This document shows, in pieces, positions 28,593 through 38,139 of a DNA stretch of 64,000 nucleotides. A program made the translations under genes and the position numbers. The notes under the pieces were generated by a model, which saw nothing but the letters and a program-made list of their open reading frames with translations, was not told where the DNA came from and did no database searches. Numbering within the stretch: the stretch's first letter is position 1; each line of letters opens with the position of its first letter. This stretch comes from UBA2336 sp964419145 (GTDB lineage Bacteria; Bacteroidota; Bacteroidia; Cytophagales; Cyclobacteriaceae), in contig CAYQOM010000001.1 of NCBI GenBank assembly GCA_964419145.1, positions 310,001-374,000 on the forward strand, written 5' to 3'.

Positions 28593-30995
28593 ATGATTCG
28601 GTATGTTCTTATTATCACCTCCTTTCTCCTTTGTTACTGTTCATCCAATCGGGAAAAACTCAAACAAACGGAACTTACTGTTTCAGGACTAAAGCAACCG
28701 GTTGAAATTATTCGTGATGAACATGGTGTTAATCACATTTTTGCTCAAAACCAACACGACCTTTTCTTTGCACAAGGTTATGCGGCTGCAAAAGACAGAT
28801 TATTTCAATTTGAAATCTGGCGCAGGCAAGCGACCGGCACCGTAGCTGAAATTTTAGGAGAACGCGAAGTAAAACGCGATATCGGTGCACGACTTTTTAA
28901 ATATCGTGGCGACCTGACCCAAGAACTAAACCATTATCACCCACAGGGCGAAGAAATTATTCAGGCATTTACTGATGGTGTAAATGCTTTTATCAAAGAA
29001 ACAGAAAACAACCCTCAACTTCTTCCAATCGAATTTGAATTGCTTGGGATTAAACCCGGTTACTGGACGCCCGATGTTGTCATATCACGGCACCAAGGCC
29101 TGGTGGGGAATGTTACGGATGAATTGGACATTGCACGCGCGATTGTTTTGCTGGGAGAAGAAAAAGTAAAAGAGCTTCGTGTATTTGAGCCCGGTGAGCC
29201 CGACCTCGCATTTGATCCAGCTATTGATACTGCTGGTCTCTTTGAAAATATTTTAGAATTATACACTACCTACCGAAGACCGGTTTCCTTCAAGCCTGAA
29301 GATCTTATCGCTTACACCAATCCCTCCACTACCGACTACAATTTGCTGGCGCAAGCCGATGAACAGGCGTTGTTTGAACTCACTAACTCTGCACAACACG
29401 TTATCGGGAGCAACAACTGGGTTGTCTCAGGAAAAAAATCCGTATCGGGTTATCCCTTACTGGCCAATGATCCGCATCGCGCATTGGCGGCTCCATCTCT
29501 ACGCTACATGGTACACCTTCATGCACCGGGTTGGAATGTAGTGGGCGGTGGCGAGCCGACTATTCCCGGGATTTCTATCGGACATAATGAACACGGTGCC
29601 TGGGGACTTACTGTTTTTGAAGTGGATAGTGAAGACTTGGTTGTGTATGACCTCGACCCAAAAAATCTGCTTCGGTACAAATACAACGGATCGTGGGAAG
29701 AGATGAAAATCATTCCCGACACCATTCAGGTAAAAGATGCTGCGGATGTGTACGTCAACCATCAATACACCCGACATGGACCCGTAACATTTGTTGACAC
29801 GAAACGGAATAAAGCGTATGCGGTGCGGTGTGCCTGGTTGGAACCGGGAGGTGCACCATACCTGGCAAGTCTGCGCATGGATGTTGCCAAAACCTGGGAA
29901 GAGTTTCGTGAGGCTTGTACGTTCAGTCATCTTCCGGGTGAAAATATGATTTGGGCAGATCAGCAAGGAAACATCGGCTGGCAAGTGGTAGGCATTGCAC
30001 CTGTGCGTAAAAACTGGACTGGCCTGTTGCCTGTACCGGGAGATGGACGTTATGAATGGGACGGATACCTTCCCATCAAACAATTGCCCAATACACTAAA
30101 TCCTGAAAAAGGCTTTTGGGCAACCGCAAATGAAAATCTGGTTTCAAGCAATTACCCGCATCGGAATGCAGTGGGTTGGGAATGGGCTGATAGCAGTCGG
30201 GCGAATAGAGTAAATGAAGTATTGGCATCAAAAGAAAAATTTACGGTTGATGACATGAAACAACTTCAGGCGGATTACCTGTCGCTACCGGCACGCAACC
30301 TGGTACCCTACCTGCAACAACTTGAATTTGAAAACGCCACACTCGATAGTCTGAAAAATCTGTTAATGAATTGGGATTACATCCTTTCCTCTTCATCCAT
30401 TGAAGCCGCAGTATATGTTGCCTGGGAAAGAGAAATTATTCGTGAGGCCTATACGCGTTTTGTGCCTGCACATGCCAGAGATGCTATTCGGTACGTACCG
30501 TTAAGACGAATACAGGAGTGGTTAAAAAGTAACCGTACTGAATTTGGGGGCACTAATTCATTTCTCAAAAACTCTTTTCAAAAAGCTGTGGATAATCTAA
30601 AAGAAAAGTTAGGTAACGATATTACTAACTGGCAGTATGGCCAACCTGAATATCATCACGTGTTGATCAAGCATCCGTTGAGTAACGCGGTTAATGACTC
30701 CCTTCGGGAACTGTTGAATTGCGGACCCTTGCCTCGTGGTGGGAATGGATTTACTCCCGGCATGACGGGCAATGGCGATAATCAAACCAGTGGAGCATCA
30801 TTTCGAATGGTTGCGGATTTATCTAACCTGAATGAAACCTGGTTCACCAACGCCCCCGGGCAAAGTGGTGATGTACACAGTTCGTTCTACAAAAACTTAT
30901 TTGAACCCTGGGCCCTTGATGAACACTTCAATGTGTTTTTTACCAAGCGCTCCATTGAAAAAGTCGCGCATGAACGCATAGTGCTTAAACCTTAA
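28593..30995 (+). CDS. penicillin acylase-family N-terminal nucleophile hydrolase
   Basis: An 800-aa secreted amidohydrolase precursor. Residues 30-270 are the alpha chain and spacer. The expected autocatalytic cut gives a beta chain starting at Ser273 in IGSNNWVVSG. The oxyanion-related region LANDPHRALAAPS and the Asn in GGTNSFL-type segments follow. The family hydrolyses the side-chain amide of penicillins, acyl-homoserine lactones or other N-acyl compounds. The N-terminus is hydrophobic with cysteines at 14 and 16, so it may be a lipoprotein. The natural substrate cannot be told. Confidence 0.87.
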   Translation: MIRYVLIITSFLLCYCSSNREKLKQTELTVSGLKQPVEIIRDEHGVNHIFAQNQHDLFFAQGYAAAKDRLFQFEIWRRQATGTVAEILGEREVKRDIGARLFKYRGDLTQELNHYHPQGEEIIQAFTDGVNAFIKETENNPQLLPIEFELLGIKPGYWTPDVVISRHQGLVGNVTDELDIARAIVLLGEEKVKELRVFEPGEPDLAFDPAIDTAGLFENILELYTTYRRPVSFKPEDLIAYTNPSTTDYNLLAQADEQALFELTNSAQHVIGSNNWVVSGKKSVSGYPLLANDPHRALAAPSLRYMVHLHAPGWNVVGGGEPTIPGISIGHNEHGAWGLTVFEVDSEDLVVYDLDPKNLLRYKYNGSWEEMKIIPDTIQVKDAADVYVNHQYTRHGPVTFVDTKRNKAYAVRCAWLEPGGAPYLASLRMDVAKTWEEFREACTFSHLPGENMIWADQQGNIGWQVVGIAPVRKNWTGLLPVPGDGRYEWDGYLPIKQLPNTLNPEKGFWATANENLVSSNYPHRNAVGWEWADSSRANRVNEVLASKEKFTVDDMKQLQADYLSLPARNLVPYLQQLEFENATLDSLKNLLMNWDYILSSSSIEAAVYVAWEREIIREAYTRFVPAHARDAIRYVPLRRIQEWLKSNRTEFGGTNSFLKNSFQKAVDNLKEKLGNDITNWQYGQPEYHHVLIKHPLSNAVNDSLRELLNCGPLPRGGNGFTPGMTGNGDNQTSGASFRMVADLSNLNETWFTNAPGQSGDVHSSFYKNLFEPWALDEHFNVFFTKRSIEKVAHERIVLKP

Positions 30996-31019
30996 ATCCA
31001 GTGGATGATTTTTGTCAGG

Positions 31020-31035
31020 TGTGACTTTCATCACA
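31020..31035. promoter_or_regulatory. Crp/Fnr-type operator (TGTGA-N6-TCACA)
   Basis: A perfect 16-bp dyad, TGTGA-CTTTCA-TCACA, lies 51 bases before the ATG of the small membrane protein gene. It equals the classic Crp-type half-site arrangement. The Crp-like regulator encoded at 18626 is the only candidate of that family in the window. Confidence 0.6.
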
Positions 31036-31085
31036 ACATATTTTAAGGAAAGGCTATAGGTTTAGGTAATTAAACCTCTAATGCT

Positions 31086-31292
31086 ATGAAAAAGAACATG
31101 GGTAAAACCGACAAATTAATTCGGGTAACACTGGGGCTGATTTTTATTGCCCTGTATTTTGCCGGAACCGTTACTGGAACATTGGGCATTGTACTGCTTA
31201 TTTTAGGAGCGGTGTTCATCCTAACCAGTGCCATGAGTTTTTGTCCACTCTATACGTTGGTGGGCATAAACACGTGTGCAGTAAAGAAATAA
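31086..31292 (+). CDS. DUF2892 (YgaP-like) small inner-membrane protein
   Basis: A 68-aa protein with two transmembrane helices separated by a glycine-rich turn (about residues 13-32 and 35-55) and ending SFCPLYTLVGINTCAVKK. The FCPLY motif and final Cys fit the DUF2892 domain, which is fused to rhodanese in YgaP and often accompanies sulfur and persulfide genes. It is preceded by a Crp-type operator and stands alone, with a convergent neighbour 7 bases away. Confidence 0.82.
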   Translation: MKKNMGKTDKLIRVTLGLIFIALYFAGTVTGTLGIVLLILGAVFILTSAMSFCPLYTLVGINTCAVKK

Positions 31293-31299
31293 TGTTTGA

Positions 31300-31890
31300 T
31301 TAAGCGCCAAACCAATTCGGGAAGCTCCACACCATCCAGCCATAAACAGCAAACCGAAGTATACGGGATATACAAACAAGCAAAAAGGTTTTGAAAGGAA
31401 GCCTTACCGAGCCCGCAAGCATGCACATGGCTGAAAACGGAACCGGTGTAATGGCACCTACCAAAACCAGGTACATGCCATATTTGCGCAAGCTGTATTC
31501 ATATTGAACCAGATACCGTTCGCGTATTCTTTTAAAGAATGCTGTTTTGGTAAAGGTTATTCCGATGTAGTACCCAAGTACACCTGCTCCATAGGAAATT
31601 ACCGCCAGAATGGAAAGGTTAATGATATATTGCGAAAGATCGCCCTGATGTTGCCAGAGGATCATAAAAAATTCCGGAGGAATAATACCGAAAACGATCT
31701 CTGAGGCTGTAAAAATTGAAAACAATAAAAGCTCCTTTCCAGCTAATGTTTTCATGTGTTGCGACAGCGTTTCTTCAATGTAGCCTTCCAGCAAAATATA
31801 CGCTGTAATAATCACGGCAAACCAAAGCAACCCCTTCAGCAGGTTACGCATCAAAAAACCCGATGGTGTTTCGTTGTCTTGCTGTTCCAT
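31300..31890 (-). CDS. VTT/DedA-like membrane protein (YqaA type)
   Basis: A 196-aa protein with about five hydrophobic segments. The pattern SIFTASEIVFGIIPPEFFMILW then GVLGYYIG and LVLVGAITPVPFSAMCMLAGSVRLPFKTFLLV matches the SNARE-associated/VTT domain: the glycine- and proline-containing re-entrant helices. Relatives are DedA-type lipid-flippase-like proteins; the exact role is unknown. It starts 3 bases after the upstream GNAT-like gene stop on the same strand. Confidence 0.78.
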   Translation of the reverse strand: MEQQDNETPSGFLMRNLLKGLLWFAVIITAYILLEGYIEETLSQHMKTLAGKELLLFSIFTASEIVFGIIPPEFFMILWQHQGDLSQYIINLSILAVISYGAGVLGYYIGITFTKTAFFKRIRERYLVQYEYSLRKYGMYLVLVGAITPVPFSAMCMLAGSVRLPFKTFLLVCISRILRFAVYGWMVWSFPNWFGA

Positions 31891-31893
31891 ACC

Positions 31894-33063
31894 TTACCCA
31901 ACTATCGGCATACGTTTAAAGGGTTTCGACTCATCAAATAGCTTCCGATACGTAGCATGTCGTTTAACCACCGGTGCATTAATTTGTTCTACAACCCGTA
32001 TCATTTTAGGATTGAAGTCTCCAATCCAATTCATTTCATATTGCTGGTAAGCAAATCCCTTTGCGTGAGCCATTTTTCTGAATGTCTCAATAATGGCCCC
32101 GTCAACACCCTTTCCCTGATGTTCAGGCACAACGCCAAATAAAAGTCCAAATGCCTTTTTATTCGTTTTGCGAAACGAATGCCATACAAACTTCAATTTA
32201 CCCAGCACATCCAGCTTACCGTTTACATGTTTAAAAATCTGGTTAACTTCCGGTAACGATAAGAAGAACGCTATCGGCTCACCCTTATAGTATCCAAACC
32301 ACAATAACTTCTCATCCATAATCGGCTTCATCTGCTTAACCAAATGACGCGCCTGCGCTTCGGTTAGTTCAGGTATTTCACCACGCTTTGCCCAGGCACG
32401 ATTATACACATCTTTAATTTTTGTCGGCAATGTATCCCACTGTGATTTGGGTAAATAACTGAATGCGTAATCCGGGTTTTGTTCCACCAGCTTGGCCTTT
32501 TCATACAAGCGGTCATCCAACGGACCTTCAATCGGTCGACCAAAGGTTAGCTGATAGAAATAAACCTGGAAACCATAGGCTTCAAAAAACTCCTTGTAAT
32601 AAGGGAAATTATAATTGCATTGATAGTTGGGTTCGCGGTCATATCCTTCAATTAACAATCCCCACCACCGATCGCGGTTGCCGAAATTAATGGGGCCATC
32701 CATAGCCTCCATGCCGCGATCCTGCAACCATTTTTTAGCTGTATCGAACAATGTAAATGCAGCTTGTTGATTTTGAATGCACTCAAAGAAACCGAATCCA
32801 CCGGTAGGCTGATCGTTTCCCTTATTAACTGTTTTTTGATTGATGAAAGCTGCTATTCGTCCGATCGTTTCACCAGAATCGTTTTGTAAAATCCAACGCA
32901 CGCATTCACCGTGTTGAAAAGTCTTGTTCTTCTCCCGATCAAAAACTGCCTCGACATCCTTATCCAACGGCCTGATCCAGCACGGCTCGTTTTTGTAAAG
33001 CCTTACCGGCAGCATCAGAAATTCACGCTGATGTTCTATGCTTGTAACCTCACTGATTTTCAT
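31894..33063 (-). CDS. GNAT-like N-acyltransferase superfamily protein
   Basis: A 389-aa protein of a Bacteroidota family usually annotated as GNAT or hypothetical. The C-terminal part has an acyl-CoA-binding-type segment (FGVVPEHQGKGVDGAIIETFRKMA, with the Q-x-x-G-x-G/A-like turn) typical of N-acetyltransferases. The N-terminal segment (VRWILQNDSGETIGRIAAFIN) looks like a second GNAT-like half. Substrate unknown. Its ATG overlaps the stop of the histidine kinase gene by 4 bases, so the two are coupled. Confidence 0.65.
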   Translation of the reverse strand: MKISEVTSIEHQREFLMLPVRLYKNEPCWIRPLDKDVEAVFDREKNKTFQHGECVRWILQNDSGETIGRIAAFINQKTVNKGNDQPTGGFGFFECIQNQQAAFTLFDTAKKWLQDRGMEAMDGPINFGNRDRWWGLLIEGYDREPNYQCNYNFPYYKEFFEAYGFQVYFYQLTFGRPIEGPLDDRLYEKAKLVEQNPDYAFSYLPKSQWDTLPTKIKDVYNRAWAKRGEIPELTEAQARHLVKQMKPIMDEKLLWFGYYKGEPIAFFLSLPEVNQIFKHVNGKLDVLGKLKFVWHSFRKTNKKAFGLLFGVVPEHQGKGVDGAIIETFRKMAHAKGFAYQQYEMNWIGDFNPKMIRVVEQINAPVVKRHATYRKLFDESKPFKRMPIVG

Positions 33064-34874
33064 GCTTTCTGGTATTCCGCTTGCTTCAATTGGGCTCGTT
33101 GATCCGGAAGTTGAATGATAAACGTTGTACCCGCTCCCGGCTTACTCACTACGTCAATTATACCATTTAATTTCTCTACTGCATTCTTAACAATATATAA
33201 CCCAATACCCGATCCATCGGATTGCTCAGTGGCACGATAAAACATTTCAAATATTCTGCCGAGGTTCTCCTCACTGATTCCAATACCATTATCAGCAAAA
33301 ACAATTCTCACTCCCTCACCATCGGCTGACGAAATCTCTACATGAACTTGCGGTTGGCCCGAATCCGTTTGTCTGTACTTGATTGCATTGGAAACCAGGT
33401 TTCTGAAAATCTCACCAATGCGCCAGGGATCGCTGTAAAATTCGCCTTGCTGTATGGAAATATCAAATTGAACATCTGCTGCGCCATCGAGGTAATTTAA
33501 ATCGGTGATGGTGCGCGATAAAATACTTTTAAAATCAATCTGGTCAATTTTTACTTCAAGTTTCAGGTTCTTGGAATGACTTAGCACATCACTGATAAAG
33601 TGATCCAGGTCTGCAACTTTCTCTCCGATAATGCGAATGTATTCGTGCAGATCATCGGTATTGCCCGGTAGTTTCGAGAGATTAACAAGGCCAAGGATGG
33701 ATGACAGAGGCGCACGCAGGTCATGAGAAACCTTGTAGACAAAATTATCCAACTCCGTGTTTCTCGTCTTTAATTCTTCTTCCAATTGCTTATGACTGGT
33801 GATATCGACATACACGCCATAAATTCCAATGGCCTGCTCATCAATCATAATGGGCATCCCGTAAAGGATTACATCCACACGATTCCCATCTTTTCGCTTG
33901 CGGAAGGTTTCGAGCTGAATAACCCGCTTTGAAGCAATGAGGTTATTCAAATCAATCCCTTCAATCTGCAGTTCTGATGGCACGATAAAGTCATTCAGGT
34001 TTTTGCCCTTCACTTCATGCATATCGTACCCGAAAATGGATGAAAAGCCCGGGTTTACCATCTCCACGCGCCCATTCACATCCAACATGACCACGGCAAT
34101 CGGAACGTTGTTGAACAATTGAGTAAACAAGGTTTCGTTCTTTCGGATTTCCTCCGCTACACGTTTTTGATCGGTAATGTCGCGAACAATAATCTGAACC
34201 GCAGGTTGTCCTTTAAAAGTAAAAGGCATGGCAGAGGTCTCTACAAAAATAACCTCGCCATCTGCCCGTATAAATTTCTCTTCAGCGGCAGGAAGTGTTT
34301 CACCAGCCAGTACGCGTTTCATGCGTTCAAGCACCAGTGGCTTGCTTTCTTGATGAACAAATTCCATCACATTTCGCCCAATCAACTCACCTTGCTTCAC
34401 CCGCATAAGCGTGTGCGCGTACGCATTGGCCATTACAAGCTCACCGTTTACGTGAATACCGATGCCTAGAGGCAAATGCTCAACGAGTGACTGAAAACGT
34501 AATTCGTGTTCCTGTTCCTGAAGTTTTCGTTCGGTGATATCAATCATGATTCCCTTGCGCATAATGCCATCCGCAAAGGGAGCTGGATTTGAACGGGTTT
34601 CTATCCATCGGATTTTTCCATTAACCATTATTCTGCCTTCCCAATTCCACGCACCGTGGGTGTCGTGACTTTGTTGTAAAGTTTCTTCAAAACCAGAACT
34701 GTCATCAGGTAAAATTATCTTCCGGAAAACCGTGGAATCCTTGAGGAAAACATCCGAACAAATGCCTAAAATATCTTTGCAATTCTCACTGATATACTGA
34801 AACGAACGGGTTCCATCCTTTCGGATGATGTATTCATAAACTACACCGGGCAGGTCCTGAAACAGCTGCTGCAT
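33060..34874 (-). CDS. multi-PAS sensor histidine kinase
   Basis: A 604-aa kinase without a transmembrane helix. Three PAS domains occupy about residues 5-118, 125-238 and 245-362, each ending in a DITERK/DITDQK/DITSHK boundary. HisKA has the phospho-accepting His384 in VSHDLRAPL. The HATPase domain has the N box LVSNAIKYRQ, G1 DNGIGI and G2 GSGIGLYIVKNAVEK. It is cytoplasmic and probably senses an intracellular or redox signal. No response-regulator gene is adjacent. Confidence 0.92.
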   Translation of the reverse strand: MQQLFQDLPGVVYEYIIRKDGTRSFQYISENCKDILGICSDVFLKDSTVFRKIILPDDSSGFEETLQQSHDTHGAWNWEGRIMVNGKIRWIETRSNPAPFADGIMRKGIMIDITERKLQEQEHELRFQSLVEHLPLGIGIHVNGELVMANAYAHTLMRVKQGELIGRNVMEFVHQESKPLVLERMKRVLAGETLPAAEEKFIRADGEVIFVETSAMPFTFKGQPAVQIIVRDITDQKRVAEEIRKNETLFTQLFNNVPIAVVMLDVNGRVEMVNPGFSSIFGYDMHEVKGKNLNDFIVPSELQIEGIDLNNLIASKRVIQLETFRKRKDGNRVDVILYGMPIMIDEQAIGIYGVYVDITSHKQLEEELKTRNTELDNFVYKVSHDLRAPLSSILGLVNLSKLPGNTDDLHEYIRIIGEKVADLDHFISDVLSHSKNLKLEVKIDQIDFKSILSRTITDLNYLDGAADVQFDISIQQGEFYSDPWRIGEIFRNLVSNAIKYRQTDSGQPQVHVEISSADGEGVRIVFADNGIGISEENLGRIFEMFYRATEQSDGSGIGLYIVKNAVEKLNGIIDVVSKPGAGTTFIIQLPDQRAQLKQAEYQKA

Positions 34875-35013
34875 ATCAGATGATAACGATAATAGGTTTG
34901 GCAGAGGGCCTTTTTAGGGTTAGTTCAGATTTTAGCGTGTGCAAGATAGATTTTAGCTGAAATTATCCAAAGGTTAACACCGTTCAGAATAGGTAAACTC
35001 TTGGTAAAACCAA

Positions 35014-35044
35014 CAAAAAACCCATCCTCGAGGTGAAGATGGGT
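35014..35044 (-). terminator. rho-independent terminator after atpG
   Basis: On the minus strand ACCCATC, an 11-base loop and GATGGGT, followed by TTTTTTG, lie about 30 bases past the atpG stop. This closes the ATP synthase transcript. Confidence 0.85.
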
Positions 35045-35072
35045 CGTGATAATAATGAGAAGCCTGGACTGC

Positions 35073-35954
35073 TTAAGAAGCCTTAAGGGCCTCGGCACCG
35101 CCAACAATTTCAAGAATTTCCTTGGTGATGGCCGCCTGACGTGTTCGGTTGTACGTCAACCGCAATTCTTTCAGCAATTCTCCTGCATTTTCAGTTGCCT
35201 TATCCATGGCCGTCATACGTGCACCATTTTCCGCTGCGTTGGAATCCAACACGGCCTTAAATAATTGTACTTTCAACGACTTCGGAATCAAGCCCGTAAC
35301 AATCTCTTCACGATCTGGCTGGTAAATATAATCCACTTCAGAAGTTTTATCTTCACGCTCAGGCATCACAACAGGCAAATACTGCTCGGTGCGTAACACT
35401 TGCGTAGCCACATTTTTAAACTCGTTGTATACAATTTCAACCTTATCGTATGTGCCCTTTTTGAAAGCATCCATGATGTATTCCGATGCATCTGCAACAC
35501 GATCAAAAGAAATGGAAGCAATAATTCCGGTGAAATTCTTCACGATAGGGAATTTGCGCTTACCAAAATAGTCCTCTGCTTTTTTACCGATCGACAACAC
35601 CGTTACATTTCCCTGGCGATTCTGCTGTTCGTACTTTTCGTTGATAAGACGTAGCACACCTTTAATCACGTTGGTGTTGAATGAGCCGCACAATCCGCGA
35701 TCAGAACTTACCGCAACAATAAGAATCCTCTTTTCTTCACGCACCGCGCTAAACCAGTTATCAGCACCATCACTTTGTGCTGAAGAAAGGTTACGAAGGA
35801 TATACGCAAGCTTTTGCGCAAACGGACGCATCTGTAAAATGCGATCCTGCGACCTGCGTAGTTTTGCCGCTGCCACCATTTTCATGGCCTTGGTGATCTG
35901 CTGGGTAGAGACCACCGAGGTAATGCGATTCTTAACTTCCTTTAAACTAGGCAT
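35073..35954 (-). CDS. atpG: ATP synthase F1 subunit gamma
   Basis: The 293-aa central rotor shaft of the F1 motor. Conserved N-terminal helix MPSLKEVKNRITSV...TKAMKMVAAAKLRR and the C-terminal helix ENAGELLKELRLTYNRTRQAAITKEILEIVGGAEAL are both present, as is SSDRGLCGSFN. It follows atpA by 8 bases and is the last gene of the cluster. As usual in Bacteroidota, atpD and atpC are not adjacent. Confidence 0.96.
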   Translation of the reverse strand: MPSLKEVKNRITSVVSTQQITKAMKMVAAAKLRRSQDRILQMRPFAQKLAYILRNLSSAQSDGADNWFSAVREEKRILIVAVSSDRGLCGSFNTNVIKGVLRLINEKYEQQNRQGNVTVLSIGKKAEDYFGKRKFPIVKNFTGIIASISFDRVADASEYIMDAFKKGTYDKVEIVYNEFKNVATQVLRTEQYLPVVMPEREDKTSEVDYIYQPDREEIVTGLIPKSLKVQLFKAVLDSNAAENGARMTAMDKATENAGELLKELRLTYNRTRQAAITKEILEIVGGAEALKAS

Positions 35955-35962
35955 CGTTCAGC

Positions 35963-37537
35963 TTAATATTTCGAGGCTAAATCAAGAGCTACTTTTTTGA
36001 TGGTTTCCACATCGGCATCTTCAAACTTACCAGCACGCAAGTTATCCAACACCGGCTGATGGGCAGAACGCATCAAAGCCAGAAAATCTGCTTCAAACTC
36101 ACGTACTTTGTTAACCGGTACGCGGTCAATAAATCCACGGGTAGATGCGGTGATGATCGCAACCTGCTCCTCCACCGGAACCGGTGCATATTGATCCTGC
36201 TTCAATATCTCTGTATTTCTACGACCACGCTCAATTGTCAGTTTTGTGGCTGCATCCAGGTCAGAACCGAATTTAGCAAACGCTTCCAATTCACGGAACT
36301 GTGCCTGATCAAGTTTCAATGTACCGGCTACCTTCTTCATAGATTTGATCTGAGCCGAACCACCTACACGCGATACAGAAATACCCACGTTAATGGCTGG
36401 ACGAATACCGGAGTTGAACAAGTTTGTCTCAAGGAATATCTGACCATCGGTAATGGAAATTACGTTGGTCGGAATGTAAGCCGATACGTCACCGGCCTGT
36501 GTTTCAATAATGGGAAGTGCCGTAAGGGAACCACCACCTTTCACCAAATGCTTGATGGAGTTTGGAAGGTCGTTCATGTTCTTCGCAATCTCATCGTTGT
36601 TGATGATTTTGGCTGCACGCTCCAATAAGCGAGAGTGGAGGTAGAACACATCACCCGGATATGCTTCACGTCCGGGAGGTCTTCTCAACAGCAAGGAAAC
36701 TTCACGGTAAGAAACAGCCTGCTTGGAAAGGTCATCATAAATAACCAATGCAGGGCGGCCCGTATCGCGGAAGAATTCACCAATGGCTGCACCGGTGAAC
36801 GGAGCAAAGAACTGCATTGGAGCCGGATCAGATGCCGTAGCTGAAACAATTACCGTATAGGGTAATGCACCTGCTTTTTCAAGTGATGCCGCTACGTTGG
36901 CAACCGTAGACCCTTTCTGACCAATCGCTACATAAATACAGTAAACGGGCTGGCCTTTTTCATAAAATTCTTTTTGATTGATGATTGTATCGATCGCTAC
37001 AGCAGTCTTTCCTGTCTGGCGGTCACCAATGATCAATTCGCGCTGACCACGACCAATCGGAATCATGGAGTCGATCGCCTTGATACCGGTTTGCAACGGC
37101 TCGTTTACCGGCTGGCGGTAGATAACGCCCGGAGCTTTGCGCTCCAAGGGCATTTCATACAACTCACCACTCAACGGACCTTTACCATCTATTGGCTCGC
37201 CCAGTGTGTTTACCACACGACTCAACATACCATCACCTACCCGTACTGAGGCAATTTTGCCGGTACGCTTCACGGTATCCCCTTCGTGAACACCTTTTGA
37301 GTCGCCAAACAATACGGCACCTACGTTGTCTTCTTCCAGGTTCAATACCATGGCACGAAGACCATTTTCAAATTCAAGCAACTCACCGGCTTGTGCCTGG
37401 GTGAGGCCATAGATGCGGGCCACCCCGTCACCTACTGACAATACGGTACCTACTTCTTCCAATTCAACATCCGTACGCGATTGGGAAAGTTGCTCACGCA
37501 ATATTGCGGATACTTCTTCAGGTCTGATTTCTGCCAT
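35963..37537 (-). CDS. atpA: ATP synthase F1 subunit alpha
   Basis: The 524-aa non-catalytic nucleotide-binding F1 subunit. Walker A GDRQTGKT at about residue 171, the VIYDDLSKQAVSYREVSLLLRRPPGREAYPGDVFY block and the signature region PAINVGISVSRVGG are all present. It alternates with beta in the F1 hexamer. It lies between atpH (38 bases upstream) and atpG. Confidence 0.98.
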   Translation of the reverse strand: MAEIRPEEVSAILREQLSQSRTDVELEEVGTVLSVGDGVARIYGLTQAQAGELLEFENGLRAMVLNLEEDNVGAVLFGDSKGVHEGDTVKRTGKIASVRVGDGMLSRVVNTLGEPIDGKGPLSGELYEMPLERKAPGVIYRQPVNEPLQTGIKAIDSMIPIGRGQRELIIGDRQTGKTAVAIDTIINQKEFYEKGQPVYCIYVAIGQKGSTVANVAASLEKAGALPYTVIVSATASDPAPMQFFAPFTGAAIGEFFRDTGRPALVIYDDLSKQAVSYREVSLLLRRPPGREAYPGDVFYLHSRLLERAAKIINNDEIAKNMNDLPNSIKHLVKGGGSLTALPIIETQAGDVSAYIPTNVISITDGQIFLETNLFNSGIRPAINVGISVSRVGGSAQIKSMKKVAGTLKLDQAQFRELEAFAKFGSDLDAATKLTIERGRRNTEILKQDQYAPVPVEEQVAIITASTRGFIDRVPVNKVREFEADFLALMRSAHQPVLDNLRAGKFEDADVETIKKVALDLASKY

Positions 37538-37575
37538 GATATCTTCTTGTTTCTTTGTCGTTAATCTATTGTCGA

Positions 37576-38136
37576 TCAGAATCCCTTCACATAAGGGTTC
37601 TGACTGAATTTAGTCTTTAATGCTTTTAATTTATTCTTGATGGAAGCATCCACCTGCCGATCCCCAACGGTCAATACAAAACCACCAATCATATCGGCAT
37701 CCACTTTCTCCACCAACTCAATCTGTTTTTTCTTACTGATCTGCTGAACAATTCCTTCAATCTCTTTGCGCAAAGCAGCATCAACCGGGAAAGGGGTAAC
37801 CAATTGCGCAGTCCCAATACCTTTGTACACGTTATAGGCGTTGTGAAACTCACGTGCGATGGATGGCAACAACGGCTCACGATTCTTACGGGTGATGATA
37901 TCGAAGAAGGCCATGGTAAGTGTATGAACTTTGCCTGCAAAAACTTTTTGGAGCACATCCCGCTTTTTATCATGACGAATAACCGGGCTGCGCAACATCA
38001 AGGCAAACGCGCGGTTCTCGTTACACACCTTGGTGAACAGCAGCATGTCGTTGTGCACATGGTCCAACACCTGTTGCTCCTCAGCGAGGCCCAACAAGGA
38101 TTTTACGTATCGCGATGCTACCCGTGATTCAGCCAT
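37576..38136 (-). CDS. atpH: ATP synthase F1 subunit delta
   Basis: A 186-aa subunit connecting the peripheral stalk to F1. The N-terminal helical bundle (VASRYVKSLLGLAEEQ) and the C-terminal conserved segment DADMIGGFVLTVGDRQVDASIKNKL are typical. It is 3 bases after the atpF stop and 38 bases before atpA. Confidence 0.95.
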   Translation of the reverse strand: MAESRVASRYVKSLLGLAEEQQVLDHVHNDMLLFTKVCNENRAFALMLRSPVIRHDKKRDVLQKVFAGKVHTLTMAFFDIITRKNREPLLPSIAREFHNAYNVYKGIGTAQLVTPFPVDAALRKEIEGIVQQISKKKQIELVEKVDADMIGGFVLTVGDRQVDASIKNKLKALKTKFSQNPYVKGF

Positions 38137-38139
38137 GCC

